DNA of 64,000 bases from an uncultured Celeribacter sp. (GTDB lineage: Bacteria > Pseudomonadota > Alphaproteobacteria > Rhodobacterales > Rhodobacteraceae). The position numbers and the translations under genes are program-made. A model generated the notes under the pieces. The model saw nothing but the letters and a program-made list of their open reading frames with translations, ran no database searches and was not told the origin of the DNA. Of this stretch, positions 8,249 through 16,243 are shown piece by piece. How positions within the stretch are numbered: the stretch's first letter is position 1; every line of letters begins with the position of its first letter. Location of the stretch: the NCBI RefSeq assembly GCF_963676475.1, contig NZ_OY781106.1:186001-250000 (forward strand), given 5' to 3'.

Positions 8249-9172
8249 TCAGGCCCGTGCGAAAATCCGTCGTATGGCAGCCCATTGCGAAATCATCACG
8301 CCACCCAAAATCAGCGCCAGCGCGAGGATCAGGGCTGGCGGCATAGGTTCGTGCAGCACCCAGGCGCCCAACACCACCGACCAGACCGGCACCTGATAAT
8401 TCACCAAGGTCATAAAGGTCGGCCCGGCGGAGCGGATCACCAAGACACGCAGCTGGTTCATCGCGGCGGTGGAGACCACGCCGAGGAAGATCACGGCGAG
8501 AAAGGCCTTGAGCGGCGGTACGCTTGGCGCGCCTTCGGCAAGCACGGAAAACGGCAGGGTGATCAGAGCGCCGGTGATCATCATGATCGTCGTCAGCGCC
8601 GTGGGATTGATCGGCGGAAGGCGCCGGACCGTGATCGAATTGAGCGCATAACAAAAGGCCACGGTGAGACAGGCGAGACGGCCCCAAAGCTCAAGGTCTG
8701 CGCCGGAGCTGTGCAGCGCGTCTTGCCCGACCAAAAGGAAAACGCCAATGAAACCAAGGGTCACACCGATAATGGCGCGCAAGGACAGCCGCTCGCCCGC
8801 CACCATGAAATGCGCCATGGGCAGCACGACCAGAGGCACAGCGGCCATGGAGGTGCCAGCAAAGCCGGAGGTGACATATTGCTGGCCCCAGTTGAGCAAC
8901 AGAAACGGAATGCCCGACGAAATCGCCCCCGCCCAGATCAGCGCGACAGGATGCGGTTTGTTGTCGGGGTCGCTGCCCATCTTGAACCCGTCCGCACCCC
9001 AAAAGACGGCCATGACGAGGGCGGCGATGGTAAGGCGGAAGGTGGCGAGCCAAAAGGGCGTCACGCCGGTGAGCGCAATCTCGATCACCATGAAGGTCGA
9101 GCCCCAGACAAAGCCCAGGATGCCGACCATGATCCAGGAGGCGGGGGTGATGTCAGGCAGGGCGTCGCGCAT
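8249..9172 (-). CDS. EamA (DMT) family transporter
   Basis: A 307-aa inner-membrane protein with about ten hydrophobic segments arranged as two EamA repeats, the first with the family's FVWGSTFMVIEIAL start and WLATFRLTIAAL segment, the second with NYQVPVWSVVLGAWVLHEP. DMT-family carriers export metabolites such as amino acids and related compounds; the substrate cannot be read from sequence. ATG at 9172 follows GAGG by six bases; an in-frame TTG at 9184 overlaps that site. It follows ilvC on the same strand but a terminator separates them, so export of branched-chain amino acids is only a contextual guess. Confidence 0.85.
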   Translation of the reverse strand: MRDALPDITPASWIMVGILGFVWGSTFMVIEIALTGVTPFWLATFRLTIAALVMAVFWGADGFKMGSDPDNKPHPVALIWAGAISSGIPFLLLNWGQQYVTSGFAGTSMAAVPLVVLPMAHFMVAGERLSLRAIIGVTLGFIGVFLLVGQDALHSSGADLELWGRLACLTVAFCYALNSITVRRLPPINPTALTTIMMITGALITLPFSVLAEGAPSVPPLKAFLAVIFLGVVSTAAMNQLRVLVIRSAGPTFMTLVNYQVPVWSVVLGAWVLHEPMPPALILALALILGGVMISQWAAIRRIFARA

Positions 9173-9189
9173 GAAAGGCCTCAAAAGAA

Positions 9190-9216
9190 AACAGGGCCGA
9201 CTGTGCCGACCCTGTT
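9190..9216 (-). terminator. Terminator downstream of ilvC
   Basis: On the minus strand AACAGGG pairs with CCCTGTT (9210-9216 with 9190-9196) around a GC-rich 13-base loop, followed by TTTTCTTTTG. It lies 26 bases after the ilvC stop and just upstream of the EamA gene start. Confidence 0.65.
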
Positions 9217-9241
9217 CCGATTTGACAATAAGTCGCGCGGA

Positions 9242-10264
9242 TTAGTTGCGCGATTTGTCCACCATTTTACCGGCGGTGATCCACGGCATCATGCCGCGCA
9301 GCTTGTTGCCGGTTTCCTCGATGAGGTGCTCGTCGTTGGCACGACGGGACGCTTTGAGCGTCGGCTGACCCACGGAGTTCTCCAGCATGAAGTCGCGCAC
9401 GAATTTGCCCTGTTGGATGTCGGTGAGGACGTCTTTCATGGCTTTCTTGGTCTGCTCGTAGGGCAGGATGCGCGGGCCGGTGACGTACTGGCCGTACTCG
9501 GCGGTGTTGGAGATGGAGTAATCCATGTTCGCGATGCCGCCTTCGTAGATCAGGTCCACGATGAGCTTCACTTCGTGCAGACATTCGAAATAGGCCATTT
9601 CCGGCGCGTAACCGGCTTCGACCAGGGTTTCGAACCCGCAACGGATCAGCTCGACGAGACCGCCGCAGAGCACGGCCTGTTCGCCGAAGAGGTCGGTTTC
9701 GCACTCTTCGCGGAAGTTGGTTTCGATGATGCCCGAACGGCCGCCACCGATGGCGGAACAATAGGACAGGCCGATTTCGAGGGCTTTGCCGGTCGCGTCG
9801 GTGTCGACAGCCACGAGGCAGGGCACGCCGCCACCTTTGGTGTATTCGCCGCGCACGGTGTGACCCGGGCCTTTCGGCGCCATCATGATCACGTCGACGC
9901 CTTCTTTCGGCTCGATGAGGCCGAAGTGGACGTTCAACCCGTGAGCGAAGGCAATTGCGGCGCCCGGCTTGAGGTTGTCGTGGACGTATTTCTTGTAGGT
10001 CTCGGCCTGAAGCTCGTCGGGCATGGTGAACATGATCACGTCACACCAGGCGGCAGCTTCGGCGATGCCCATGACCTTGAGGCCTTCGGCTTCGGCTTTT
10101 TTCGCGGACGGGGAGCCTTCGCGCAGAGCCACGACCACGTTTTTCGCACCCGAGTCACGCAGGTTCAGCGCGTGGGCGTGACCTTGCGAGCCGTAGCCCA
10201 GAATGGCAACTTTGGCTTCTTTGATGATGTTCACATCGCAATCGCGATCGTAATAAACGCGCAT
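9242..10264 (-). CDS. ilvC: Ketol-acid reductoisomerase (NADP+)
   Basis: IlvC catalyses the Mg2+-dependent alkyl migration and NADPH reduction of acetolactate and acetohydroxybutyrate in valine, leucine and isoleucine synthesis. The 340-aa length is that of class I enzymes. The N-terminal Rossmann motif is GYGSQGHAHALNLRDSG; the catalytic domain shows MMAPKGPGHTVR, the EETDLFGEQ-like acidic motif (CETDLFGEQAVLCGG) and the YECLHEVKLIVDLIYEGG helix. ATG at 10264 is preceded by AAAGGAG. It is divergent from an Lrp-family regulator 174 bases away, a plausible regulator. Confidence 0.96.
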   Translation of the reverse strand: MRVYYDRDCDVNIIKEAKVAILGYGSQGHAHALNLRDSGAKNVVVALREGSPSAKKAEAEGLKVMGIAEAAAWCDVIMFTMPDELQAETYKKYVHDNLKPGAAIAFAHGLNVHFGLIEPKEGVDVIMMAPKGPGHTVRGEYTKGGGVPCLVAVDTDATGKALEIGLSYCSAIGGGRSGIIETNFREECETDLFGEQAVLCGGLVELIRCGFETLVEAGYAPEMAYFECLHEVKLIVDLIYEGGIANMDYSISNTAEYGQYVTGPRILPYEQTKKAMKDVLTDIQQGKFVRDFMLENSVGQPTLKASRRANDEHLIEETGNKLRGMMPWITAGKMVDKSRN

Positions 10265-10437
10265 GTTCGGCGCTCCTTTGTTGTCTTGTCTTCAGGCATG
10301 GGCGCGGGATGAAATCCTGCCCCTAATGTCTGAGGGGGTTATCGCGCATAGAACATGCTTTTTCGTGACAAAGTTTGACCTATTTCGCATTTTGTGAGAT
10401 GAAATCATGCGTCAAAATTTTAAAACACGAAAATATC

Positions 10438-10896
10438 ATGCAAGTCGATGACACAGACCGCAGAATCCTGCGTCAAATTCAGGCCGAACCCGAAGCGCAG
10501 GCCGCCGATCTGGCCGAACGCGCGGGCGTGACGCCGGCCACATTCGCGCGCCGTCTGGAGCGGATGCGTGAGAACGGTGTGGTGAAATCCATCCGCGAAG
10601 AGGTCGATTGGCGGGCCATGGGCTATGGGGTGGAGGTCAGCCTTCGGATCACGCTCGACAAGACCGAACCGCGCGCCTTTGACGAATTCATCCAGGCCGC
10701 GCGCGAGGTGCCGGAGGTGATTTCAATCGGGACGTTTCTGGGCCGGGTGGACGCGCGGCTTTTGGTCATCGCGCGCGACATGGCGGAGTATCAGCGGGTC
10801 TACCGCGAGAAAATCCTGACCCTGCCGCATATGACCGACATCGAGGCGCTGATGCAGGTGGCGACGATCAAAGACAGCCAGTCGGTGCCGTTGTGA
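10438..10896 (+). CDS. Lrp/AsnC family transcriptional regulator (first of two)
   Basis: A 152-aa regulator with an N-terminal winged helix-turn-helix (DDTDRRILRQIQ, then LAERAGVTPATFARRLERMRENGVV) and a C-terminal RAM/AsnC ligand domain (ending LTLPHMTDIEALMQVATIK). Such proteins bind DNA as dimers or octamers and respond to amino acids. It is divergent from ilvC, so control of ilvC is likely but not shown. ATG at 10438 lies in an A-rich leader with no clear ribosome-binding site; an upstream in-frame start would add 21 unrelated residues. A second, distantly similar regulator follows at 11120. Confidence 0.88.
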   Translation: MQVDDTDRRILRQIQAEPEAQAADLAERAGVTPATFARRLERMRENGVVKSIREEVDWRAMGYGVEVSLRITLDKTEPRAFDEFIQAAREVPEVISIGTFLGRVDARLLVIARDMAEYQRVYREKILTLPHMTDIEALMQVATIKDSQSVPL

Positions 10897-11119
10897 TGTT
10901 GAACCGATACCCTACTGCGCGGAACAAGGCCGCAGGCCGCCGCGCGATCGGTCATGCTGAAAGCATGCTTGCGTTCGGGCCGTCCCGGCGGGCTGGCGAT
11001 TGGCAGACAGTCGTGTGCGATCAATATCTTATCCGGAAAGATCAGCATAAAGTTCTGCCGCTCTATGCTGTTTCGCCATCCCACGGTCAGGCGCTCGCGC
11101 GGCTTAAGCAGGAGACATC

Positions 11120-11575
11120 ATGATTGATCTCGACGACATTGACCGCCACCTCATCCGTGCGCTTTGCGATGATGCCACGCAATCGGCGGGGGCTTTGGGC
11201 CGCGAGTTGGGCCTGAGCCAACCGGCGACGTGGCGGCGGATCAAACGTCTGCGTGAAGCGGGCGTGTTCGGGCCTCGTCGGGTGGATTTGAACCTTGAGG
11301 CGCTGGGCTTTGGCGTGACCGTGTTCTTGGGCGTCAAGCTCGCCACCAAGGGCCGCGTCAGTTTGGACGATTTCGAACGTGCCGTGCGCGCGATCCCTGA
11401 GGTGCAGACGGTGCAGCACGTCTTGGGCCTGTTCGATTATCGCCTCCGCGTGGTGGCGCAGGATCTGCCGGATTTTGAACGCGTGCTCCGTCGGCGGATC
11501 ATGACGCTGCCGGGAGTGGGCAATGTCGAGGCCAATGTGGTCTTGTCCGAGGAGCGCCGACCCGGCCCGCTGTGA
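11120..11575 (+). CDS. Lrp/AsnC family transcriptional regulator (second of two)
   Basis: This 151-aa paralogue of the preceding regulator shares the plan: HTH (LDDIDRHLIRALCDD, LGRELGLSQPATWRRIKRLREAGVF) and a RAM domain ending ITLPGVG-type (IMTLPGVGNVEANVVL). ATG at 11120 has AGGAG six bases upstream. It is separated from the first regulator by 223 bases without a convincing gene, containing a 6-bp hairpin CATGCT-GAA-AGCATG near 10952. The target is not evident; the remnant dioxygenase gene downstream may once have been one. Confidence 0.88.
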   Translation: MIDLDDIDRHLIRALCDDATQSAGALGRELGLSQPATWRRIKRLREAGVFGPRRVDLNLEALGFGVTVFLGVKLATKGRVSLDDFERAVRAIPEVQTVQHVLGLFDYRLRVVAQDLPDFERVLRRRIMTLPGVGNVEANVVLSEERRPGPL

Positions 11576-11687
11576 CGCGGCTTCTTGCGCGGGTCACACG
11601 CATGGTATGCCAATGTTATCGGCCGGGCGACGAAATCCGCCTGTGATTGCGTTATACATGACCACGTTCATCGACGGAGACACGCCG

Positions 11688-12081
11688 ATGCCACATCAGG
11701 ACGACCATGCCGACCACGGATTCTGCCACGATTTTCCTAACCTTCTGGGCCGCCGCCGCTTTCTGACCGTTTTGAGCGGTCTAGGGCTTTCTGCCACTGC
11801 CGGGTTTCCGGCCACCACTCGACTGTGTTGCCATGCCGCGCGAAACCGCCGGGCCGTTTCCGGCGGATGGCACCAATCGTCGGGCAGGGCAGAGCGGCGA
11901 CATCTACCAATCGGACCAAGGGCGTTACGCGCAGTCTATCCGCAATCTCGCGGGCATCCCGCTGTCGCGCGACAGCATCTTTTGCGACAACAGCGCGGCG
12001 GAATTGGCGCAGCAGACAGTCGAGATTTCGTCCGGGGTGGAATCTCTCGCTGGGCGCGCGACGATCCCCATCTCTTTGTAA
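11688..12081 (+). pseudogene. Remnant of a Tat-exported intradiol ring-cleavage dioxygenase gene (frameshift plus internal deletion)
   Basis: From ATG 11688 (GGAGA seven bases upstream) the frame encodes a His/Asp-rich start and a Tat-like signal, LLGRRRFLTVLSGLGLS. About 11825 the coding sense moves by one base to a frame reading CVAMPRETAGPFPADGTN, a hallmark of secreted intradiol dioxygenases, then jumps directly to the family's C-terminal tail (SIRNLAGIPLSRDSIF, then ATIPISL, TAA at 12079). The central beta-sandwich with the Tyr/His iron ligands, roughly 130-150 residues, is missing. The gene cannot encode an active dioxygenase. The identification rests on the two flanking family motifs. 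Confidence 0.72.
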
Positions 12082-12097
12082 GTCATTGATCAAAATG

Positions 12098-12125
12098 AAA
12101 AAGGGCGCCTCTTTGGCGCCCTTTT
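12098..12125. terminator. Bidirectional terminator between dioxygenase remnant and cytochrome b561 gene
   Basis: GGGCGCC (12103-12109) pairs with GGCGCCC (12115-12121) around TCTTT, flanked by AAAAA on the left and TTTT on the right, so it can work on both strands. It lies 21 bases after the remnant's stop and 10 bases from the stop of the convergent b561 gene. Confidence 0.85.
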
Positions 12126-12131
12126 GCTATG

Positions 12132-12728
12132 TCATTCCGCCGGGGCTTCACGCGGCGGGAGCTGCGCGTAACCCGTCACCATCGGTGTCACCAGGTTCTC
12201 GCCCTTGCGCTTCTTGTACCAGAAGATCGCGCCGATATGGCCGATCACCATCAACAGCAACAAAAACGACAGCGGCTCGTGATAGGACAGCGCCTTGCGC
12301 GCGACATCGCTCGACACATATTGCGCCAGAGGGCCGACATTGATGTAATCTTCCGGGTCGGCCAAAAGCCCGCTCGTCACCTGCATCGCCAAAACGATCA
12401 ACACGCCGACGACGAAAATCGCCCCCACCGGGTTGTGCCCGTAAGAGCGCGATGGGTTGGAGGACGGCAGCGTCCGGGCATAGGCGAAAACCTTGCCCGG
12501 ACCTTTGACGAAAGTGGCGAAACGCGCGGTGGTAAAGCCGACAAAGCCCCAGATCACCCGCAGCACGACGATCACGGCCACGGCATAGCCTGCGTAGAAA
12601 TGCAGGGTCATCTGCGCCGGGCCGAATTTGCCAAGCCCGAAGGCGGTGAAAAAGGCAATCACCAGCGCCCAGTGCAGCACACGCACCACCGGGTCCCAGA
12701 GATAGGTCTTTTCAAGCTGTTCCGTCAT
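12132..12728 (-). CDS. Cytochrome b561-type membrane diheme protein
   Basis: A 198-aa inner-membrane protein with four hydrophobic helices and the family's haem-ligand histidines: VLHWAL in helix 1, LHFYAGY in helix 2, and SYHEPLSFL and IGHIGAIF later. These proteins pass electrons between quinol and soluble partners, often a c-type cytochrome. It is 17 bases downstream of the cytochrome c' gene, with its own GAGGCGAG site before ATG 12728, which strongly suggests a functional electron-transfer pair. The physiological acceptor is not evident. Confidence 0.88.
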   Translation of the reverse strand: MTEQLEKTYLWDPVVRVLHWALVIAFFTAFGLGKFGPAQMTLHFYAGYAVAVIVVLRVIWGFVGFTTARFATFVKGPGKVFAYARTLPSSNPSRSYGHNPVGAIFVVGVLIVLAMQVTSGLLADPEDYINVGPLAQYVSSDVARKALSYHEPLSFLLLLMVIGHIGAIFWYKKRKGENLVTPMVTGYAQLPPREAPAE

Positions 12729-12745
12729 GTCTCGCCTCGGTCCGC

Positions 12746-13216
12746 TCAGAAATCAGCGGCGCGGTAGTCGTCGTGGCAGGCCTTGCAGGTGCCGCCCACT
12801 TTGCCGACCGCCGGACGCAGCGCGTCAAGGCCGTTGCCTGCCGCCTCGTTCAACTCGACCACGGCCTGGTAAAACGCCATGCCTTTTTCCTGAACGCCTG
12901 CCATGTCTTCCCAGATCGCGGGTTTGGCGCGGGTCTCGCCCGGCAGGTCTTCGTTCGAGGTGCCCGGCGCGAAATAATCGGCGGTGTGGAGGCTTGCGAG
13001 CGTCATGATGTCGCCTGCGGATTGGCTGGCGGCCTCTGCGTCATAGTCGATTTTGCCCTGAGCCATGCCGCCGAGCGTGGCCATTTCAAAGCCCACGAGC
13101 GTGTAGAAGGCACGGCGCGCCTTGGCCACGTCGGAGGGGGATTGAGCAAAAGCGCCGGTGGCAGCCGTGGTGGCCGCAGTGGCCGCGATCACGGTGGAAA
13201 GGATGAGTTTACGCAT
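12746..13216 (-). CDS. Periplasmic cytochrome c' (class II c-type cytochrome)
   Basis: The 156-aa precursor has a signal peptide (MRKLILSTVIAATAA, cleavage after AFA) and the class II arrangement in which the haem motif sits at the C-terminus: CKACH, Cys144, Cys147, His148, in a four-helix bundle of about 130 residues. Cytochromes c' bind NO and CO or carry electrons. ATG 13216 begins the signal peptide and follows AGGGA. It is the first gene of a two-gene unit with the b561 protein; a tandem palindrome about 160-190 bases upstream may regulate it. Confidence 0.88.
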   Translation of the reverse strand: MRKLILSTVIAATAATTAATGAFAQSPSDVAKARRAFYTLVGFEMATLGGMAQGKIDYDAEAASQSAGDIMTLASLHTADYFAPGTSNEDLPGETRAKPAIWEDMAGVQEKGMAFYQAVVELNEAAGNGLDALRPAVGKVGGTCKACHDDYRAADF

Positions 13217-13376
13217 TGGATAGGGGTTCCCTGTCTGGTCACTAAAATAAAGGCGTGTCGCCCGCGCGATAAAAACGATGATGACATAAGTTTCACGAAA
13301 TTGAATGTGACAATCTAACACTGGCGCTGCCGCAAGCTGCGGAAACGGTTCAACTTTCTGTTATGGCTTACGTGGT

Positions 13377-13407
13377 GTTTGCGCAAACGGAGGGTGTTTG
13401 CGCAAAC
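13377..13407. promoter_or_regulatory. Tandem copies of the palindrome GTTTGCGCAAAC, candidate operator
   Basis: Two perfect 12-base palindromes, 13377-13388 and 13396-13407, have centres 19 bases apart (about two helical turns) and are separated by GGAGGGT. They lie between the end of pepN and the cytochrome c' gene, about 160-190 bases upstream of its start. The tandem arrangement is typical of a dimeric regulator binding on one face of the helix. No regulator gene is adjacent, and I cannot name the protein. Confidence 0.5.
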
Positions 13408-13438
13408 AACTTGTGAGAGAATAGCGAGGCTGGCCGTT

Positions 13439-16054
13439 TTAGGCGGAGAGAATCCGCGTGACCATCTCCGTGGTGTCCCGCGACAGATTCGGGGTGGCCA
13501 GAATGCGCTCCAATTCCGCGCGGATCATCGCCTGACGGTCCGCGTCATAGCGGGTCCAGGTCTCGAACGCGACCGTCATCCGGGCGGTGGTTTGCGGGTT
13601 GAGGGCATCAAGCGCGATGAGCTGATCTGCCAAAAGCCGATAGGCCGCACCGCTGGCGTGATGGAACCCGGCGTGGTTCGCCGTCAGAGCGCCGAAGACC
13701 GCACGGAAGCGGTTCGGGTTCCGGTTGGTAAACGCCGGATGTTGGCTCAGCGCCTCGGCCAGTTCTGCGGCTTTGTCGGGCGCCGCGAAGGAGACCTGCA
13801 TCATGAACCATTTGTCCATCACGAGACGGTCGTCTTTCCATTGCGCTTCAAAGGCTTGCAGCTCGTCCGCGCCAAGACCTGCGGCGAGCAGGGCCTGAAG
13901 GCTGCCCGCCTGTTCGGTCATGTTGTCGGCGCGTTTGAACAGGGCTTTGGCCGTCACGCCGCTGTCTTGCAGGCTCAAAAGCCCCAGCACAGCCAGGCGC
14001 AGGCTGCGTTTGCCGGAGCCTTCGGCATCCGGGACGAAAGCGCCTGTTTCGTTTTCCTTGTAAACAGCCGGAAGAATGTCGTGCAGGTGGTTGGCCAGAA
14101 TATGGCGTAGTCGTTCGCGGGCCTCATAGATGCGCTGCGGATCTGGCACGACACCGGCATCGACCAGCGATTGCGCCAGATCGTCCTGAGACGGCAGGCC
14201 CAGAGACAGGGCGCGGAAGGCCGGGTCAAGGGTGTCGTCCACCAGCACCGATTTGATTGCGTCGAGATAGGCAAAGCTCGGCTTCGTGTCCTTGAAGATC
14301 ATCGAAATGAGCGTGTCCTTGGCAAGCGCCCGGCCCATTTCCCATTTCTGGAACGGGTCGGTGTCATGCGCCAAAAGGAAGGCGCGGGTGTCATTGTCGA
14401 TCTCACGCTCAAGGATCACAGGCGCGGAGAAATCGCGCAGCACGGAGGCGACGGGGCGCGCGCCCAAGCCCTCGAAGGTGAAGCTCTGCGTGGCTTCGGT
14501 CATCTCCAAAACGGTGGTCGGCACCACCTCATCGCCATTCGGGCCGATGAGGCCGGTGGCGATGGGGATGACCTGCGGTTTCTTTTCGCTTTGACCCGGC
14601 GTGGGGGGCGTCGTCTGGGTGAAGGTCAGCGTCAGCGTGCCGTCGTCCCAGCTCTCGCTCATTTTGAGGCGCGGCGTGCCCGCTTGGGAGTACCATTGTT
14701 TGAATTGTGCAAGATTACGCCCCGTGATCTCTTCGAAAGAGGCGAGCCAGTCTTCGATGGTCACAGCCTGACCGTCATGGCGGTCGAAATAGAGATCGCA
14801 GCCTTTGCGGTAGGCCTCATCGCCAATCAGACGGCGCAGCATGCCGATGATCTCGGCACCTTTCTCATAGACAGTCGCGGTGTAGAAATTGTTGATCTCG
14901 ACAAAGCTTTCTGGCCGTACCGGATGCGCCAGAGGACCGTTGTCCTCGCGGAACTGACGGGCGCGCAAAGTGAGAACTTCTTCAATCCTTTTAACGGCAT
15001 GGCTGCGCATATCGCCGGAGAACATCTGATCGCGATAGACCGTCAGACCCTCTTTCAGGCACAGCTGAAACCAGTCGCGGCAGGTGATGCGGTTGCCGGT
15101 CCAATTGTGGAAATACTCATGCGCGATGATGCCTTCGATCCGTTCGAAATTGGCATCCGTAGAAGTCTCTTTCGAGGCCAGCACACAAGAGGAGTTGAAA
15201 ATGTTCAGCCCCTTGTTCTCCATCGCACCCATGTTGAAGTCGTCCACGGCCACAATGTTGAAAATGTCCAAGTCGTATTCACGGCCGTAGGTGTCCTCGT
15301 CCCACTTCATCGAGTCTTTGAGCGCCTGCATCCCAAAGGCGCATTTGCCCTCGTCGCCGGGGCGGACCCAGATGTTCAGCTCGACCTTTTTGCCGGATTT
15401 CGTGGTAAAGGTGCCCGGGTGATTGACCAAATCGCCGGCCACCAAAGCAAAGAGATAGGAGGGTTTCGGCCAGGGATCGTGCCAGACGGCAAAGCCTTCG
15501 CCGCGCTCGACCGGGTTGCCGTTGGACAAAAGCACCGGCAAATCGCCTTCGACGCGCACGGTAAAGGTCGCCATCACATCGGGGCGGTCGGGGTAATAGG
15601 TGATCTTGCGAAAACCTTCGGCCTCACATTGCGTGCAATACATGGCATTTTGATTTTGCTGACTTTCGCCTCCGGCAGCTTTGCTGCCTCCAACGTTCAG
15701 CGGAGACATATAAAGCCCCTCAAGCGCGGTGTTGGTCTCCGGCGAAATCTCGACCTCGGCCTCCCACACAAACGGCGCGTCGGGCACGTCCACCTCGATG
15801 CCGCCCGCGACCTCGCGGGGCGTGACAGGGGCGCCGTCAACGGTCGCAGAGATCAGGGTCAGCTCTTCGCCATGCAGGAAAAATCGCTTGCCATCCGTGG
15901 TCTCGGCGGCCTCAGGGTTCGGCGTAAAGGCGATTTTTGAGAGCACGCGCGTCGCCGTCGGATGAAGTTTAAAGGTCAGTTCGACACCGTCGATCCGATA
16001 GCCGAAGGGGGTGTAGTCCTTGAGGTAAATGGTCTGCGGGGCGGTGTCTTTCAT
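13439..16054 (-). CDS. pepN: Aminopeptidase N (M1 family)
   Basis: PepN is a zinc metallopeptidase that removes N-terminal residues from peptides in the cytoplasm. The 871-aa protein carries the substrate motif GAMENKGLN and the zinc site HEYFHNWTGNR (His312, Glu313, His316, with the downstream Glu in KEGLTVYRDQMFS), then DUF3458-type Ig and C-terminal helical domains. Length matches E. coli PepN (870 aa). Odd point: before MYCTQCEAEGFRKITYYPDRP there are about 15-20 extra residues (VGGSKAAGGESQQNQN) encoded by DNA containing a GGCAGC/GCTGCC hairpin, an apparent in-frame insertion. The gene is divergent from glcB. Confidence 0.94.
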   Translation of the reverse strand: MKDTAPQTIYLKDYTPFGYRIDGVELTFKLHPTATRVLSKIAFTPNPEAAETTDGKRFFLHGEELTLISATVDGAPVTPREVAGGIEVDVPDAPFVWEAEVEISPETNTALEGLYMSPLNVGGSKAAGGESQQNQNAMYCTQCEAEGFRKITYYPDRPDVMATFTVRVEGDLPVLLSNGNPVERGEGFAVWHDPWPKPSYLFALVAGDLVNHPGTFTTKSGKKVELNIWVRPGDEGKCAFGMQALKDSMKWDEDTYGREYDLDIFNIVAVDDFNMGAMENKGLNIFNSSCVLASKETSTDANFERIEGIIAHEYFHNWTGNRITCRDWFQLCLKEGLTVYRDQMFSGDMRSHAVKRIEEVLTLRARQFREDNGPLAHPVRPESFVEINNFYTATVYEKGAEIIGMLRRLIGDEAYRKGCDLYFDRHDGQAVTIEDWLASFEEITGRNLAQFKQWYSQAGTPRLKMSESWDDGTLTLTFTQTTPPTPGQSEKKPQVIPIATGLIGPNGDEVVPTTVLEMTEATQSFTFEGLGARPVASVLRDFSAPVILEREIDNDTRAFLLAHDTDPFQKWEMGRALAKDTLISMIFKDTKPSFAYLDAIKSVLVDDTLDPAFRALSLGLPSQDDLAQSLVDAGVVPDPQRIYEARERLRHILANHLHDILPAVYKENETGAFVPDAEGSGKRSLRLAVLGLLSLQDSGVTAKALFKRADNMTEQAGSLQALLAAGLGADELQAFEAQWKDDRLVMDKWFMMQVSFAAPDKAAELAEALSQHPAFTNRNPNRFRAVFGALTANHAGFHHASGAAYRLLADQLIALDALNPQTTARMTVAFETWTRYDADRQAMIRAELERILATPNLSRDTTEMVTRILSA

Positions 16055-16243
16055 CGGGCGACTCTTTCTAACTGTGATCTACGAAAGGTAGGCCTCCGCA
16101 CAGGGCGCTGCAACGGCAGACACGGGAATTTGCGGTCTATATCGGACATCCCGGTGCGGCAGGATCGCGGCCTTTGGCTTGTGTCCCGGGGGCAGCCGGG
16201 TAGTCTGCGCGGTGAAATCCGACAGAATCAGGTGATTCCCATA

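Noticed and set aside
9190..9216. Leader-peptide attenuator for the EamA gene
   Set aside because: The hairpin is better explained as the ilvC terminator; no short peptide frame rich in branched-chain amino acids precedes it.
8054..10312. 752-codon plus-strand frame opposite the EamA and ilvC genes
   Set aside because: Shadow of ilvC and EamA; the translation is low-complexity and both opposing genes are clear.
10893..11123. 76-codon frame between the two Lrp genes
   Set aside because: It overlaps the end of the first regulator, has no ribosome-binding site of note, and no recognisable feature. A small peptide cannot be excluded but is not supported.
14171..15940. 589-codon plus-strand frame opposite pepN
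   Set aside because: pepN has its zinc site and full length on the minus strand; the plus frame has no recognisable domain.
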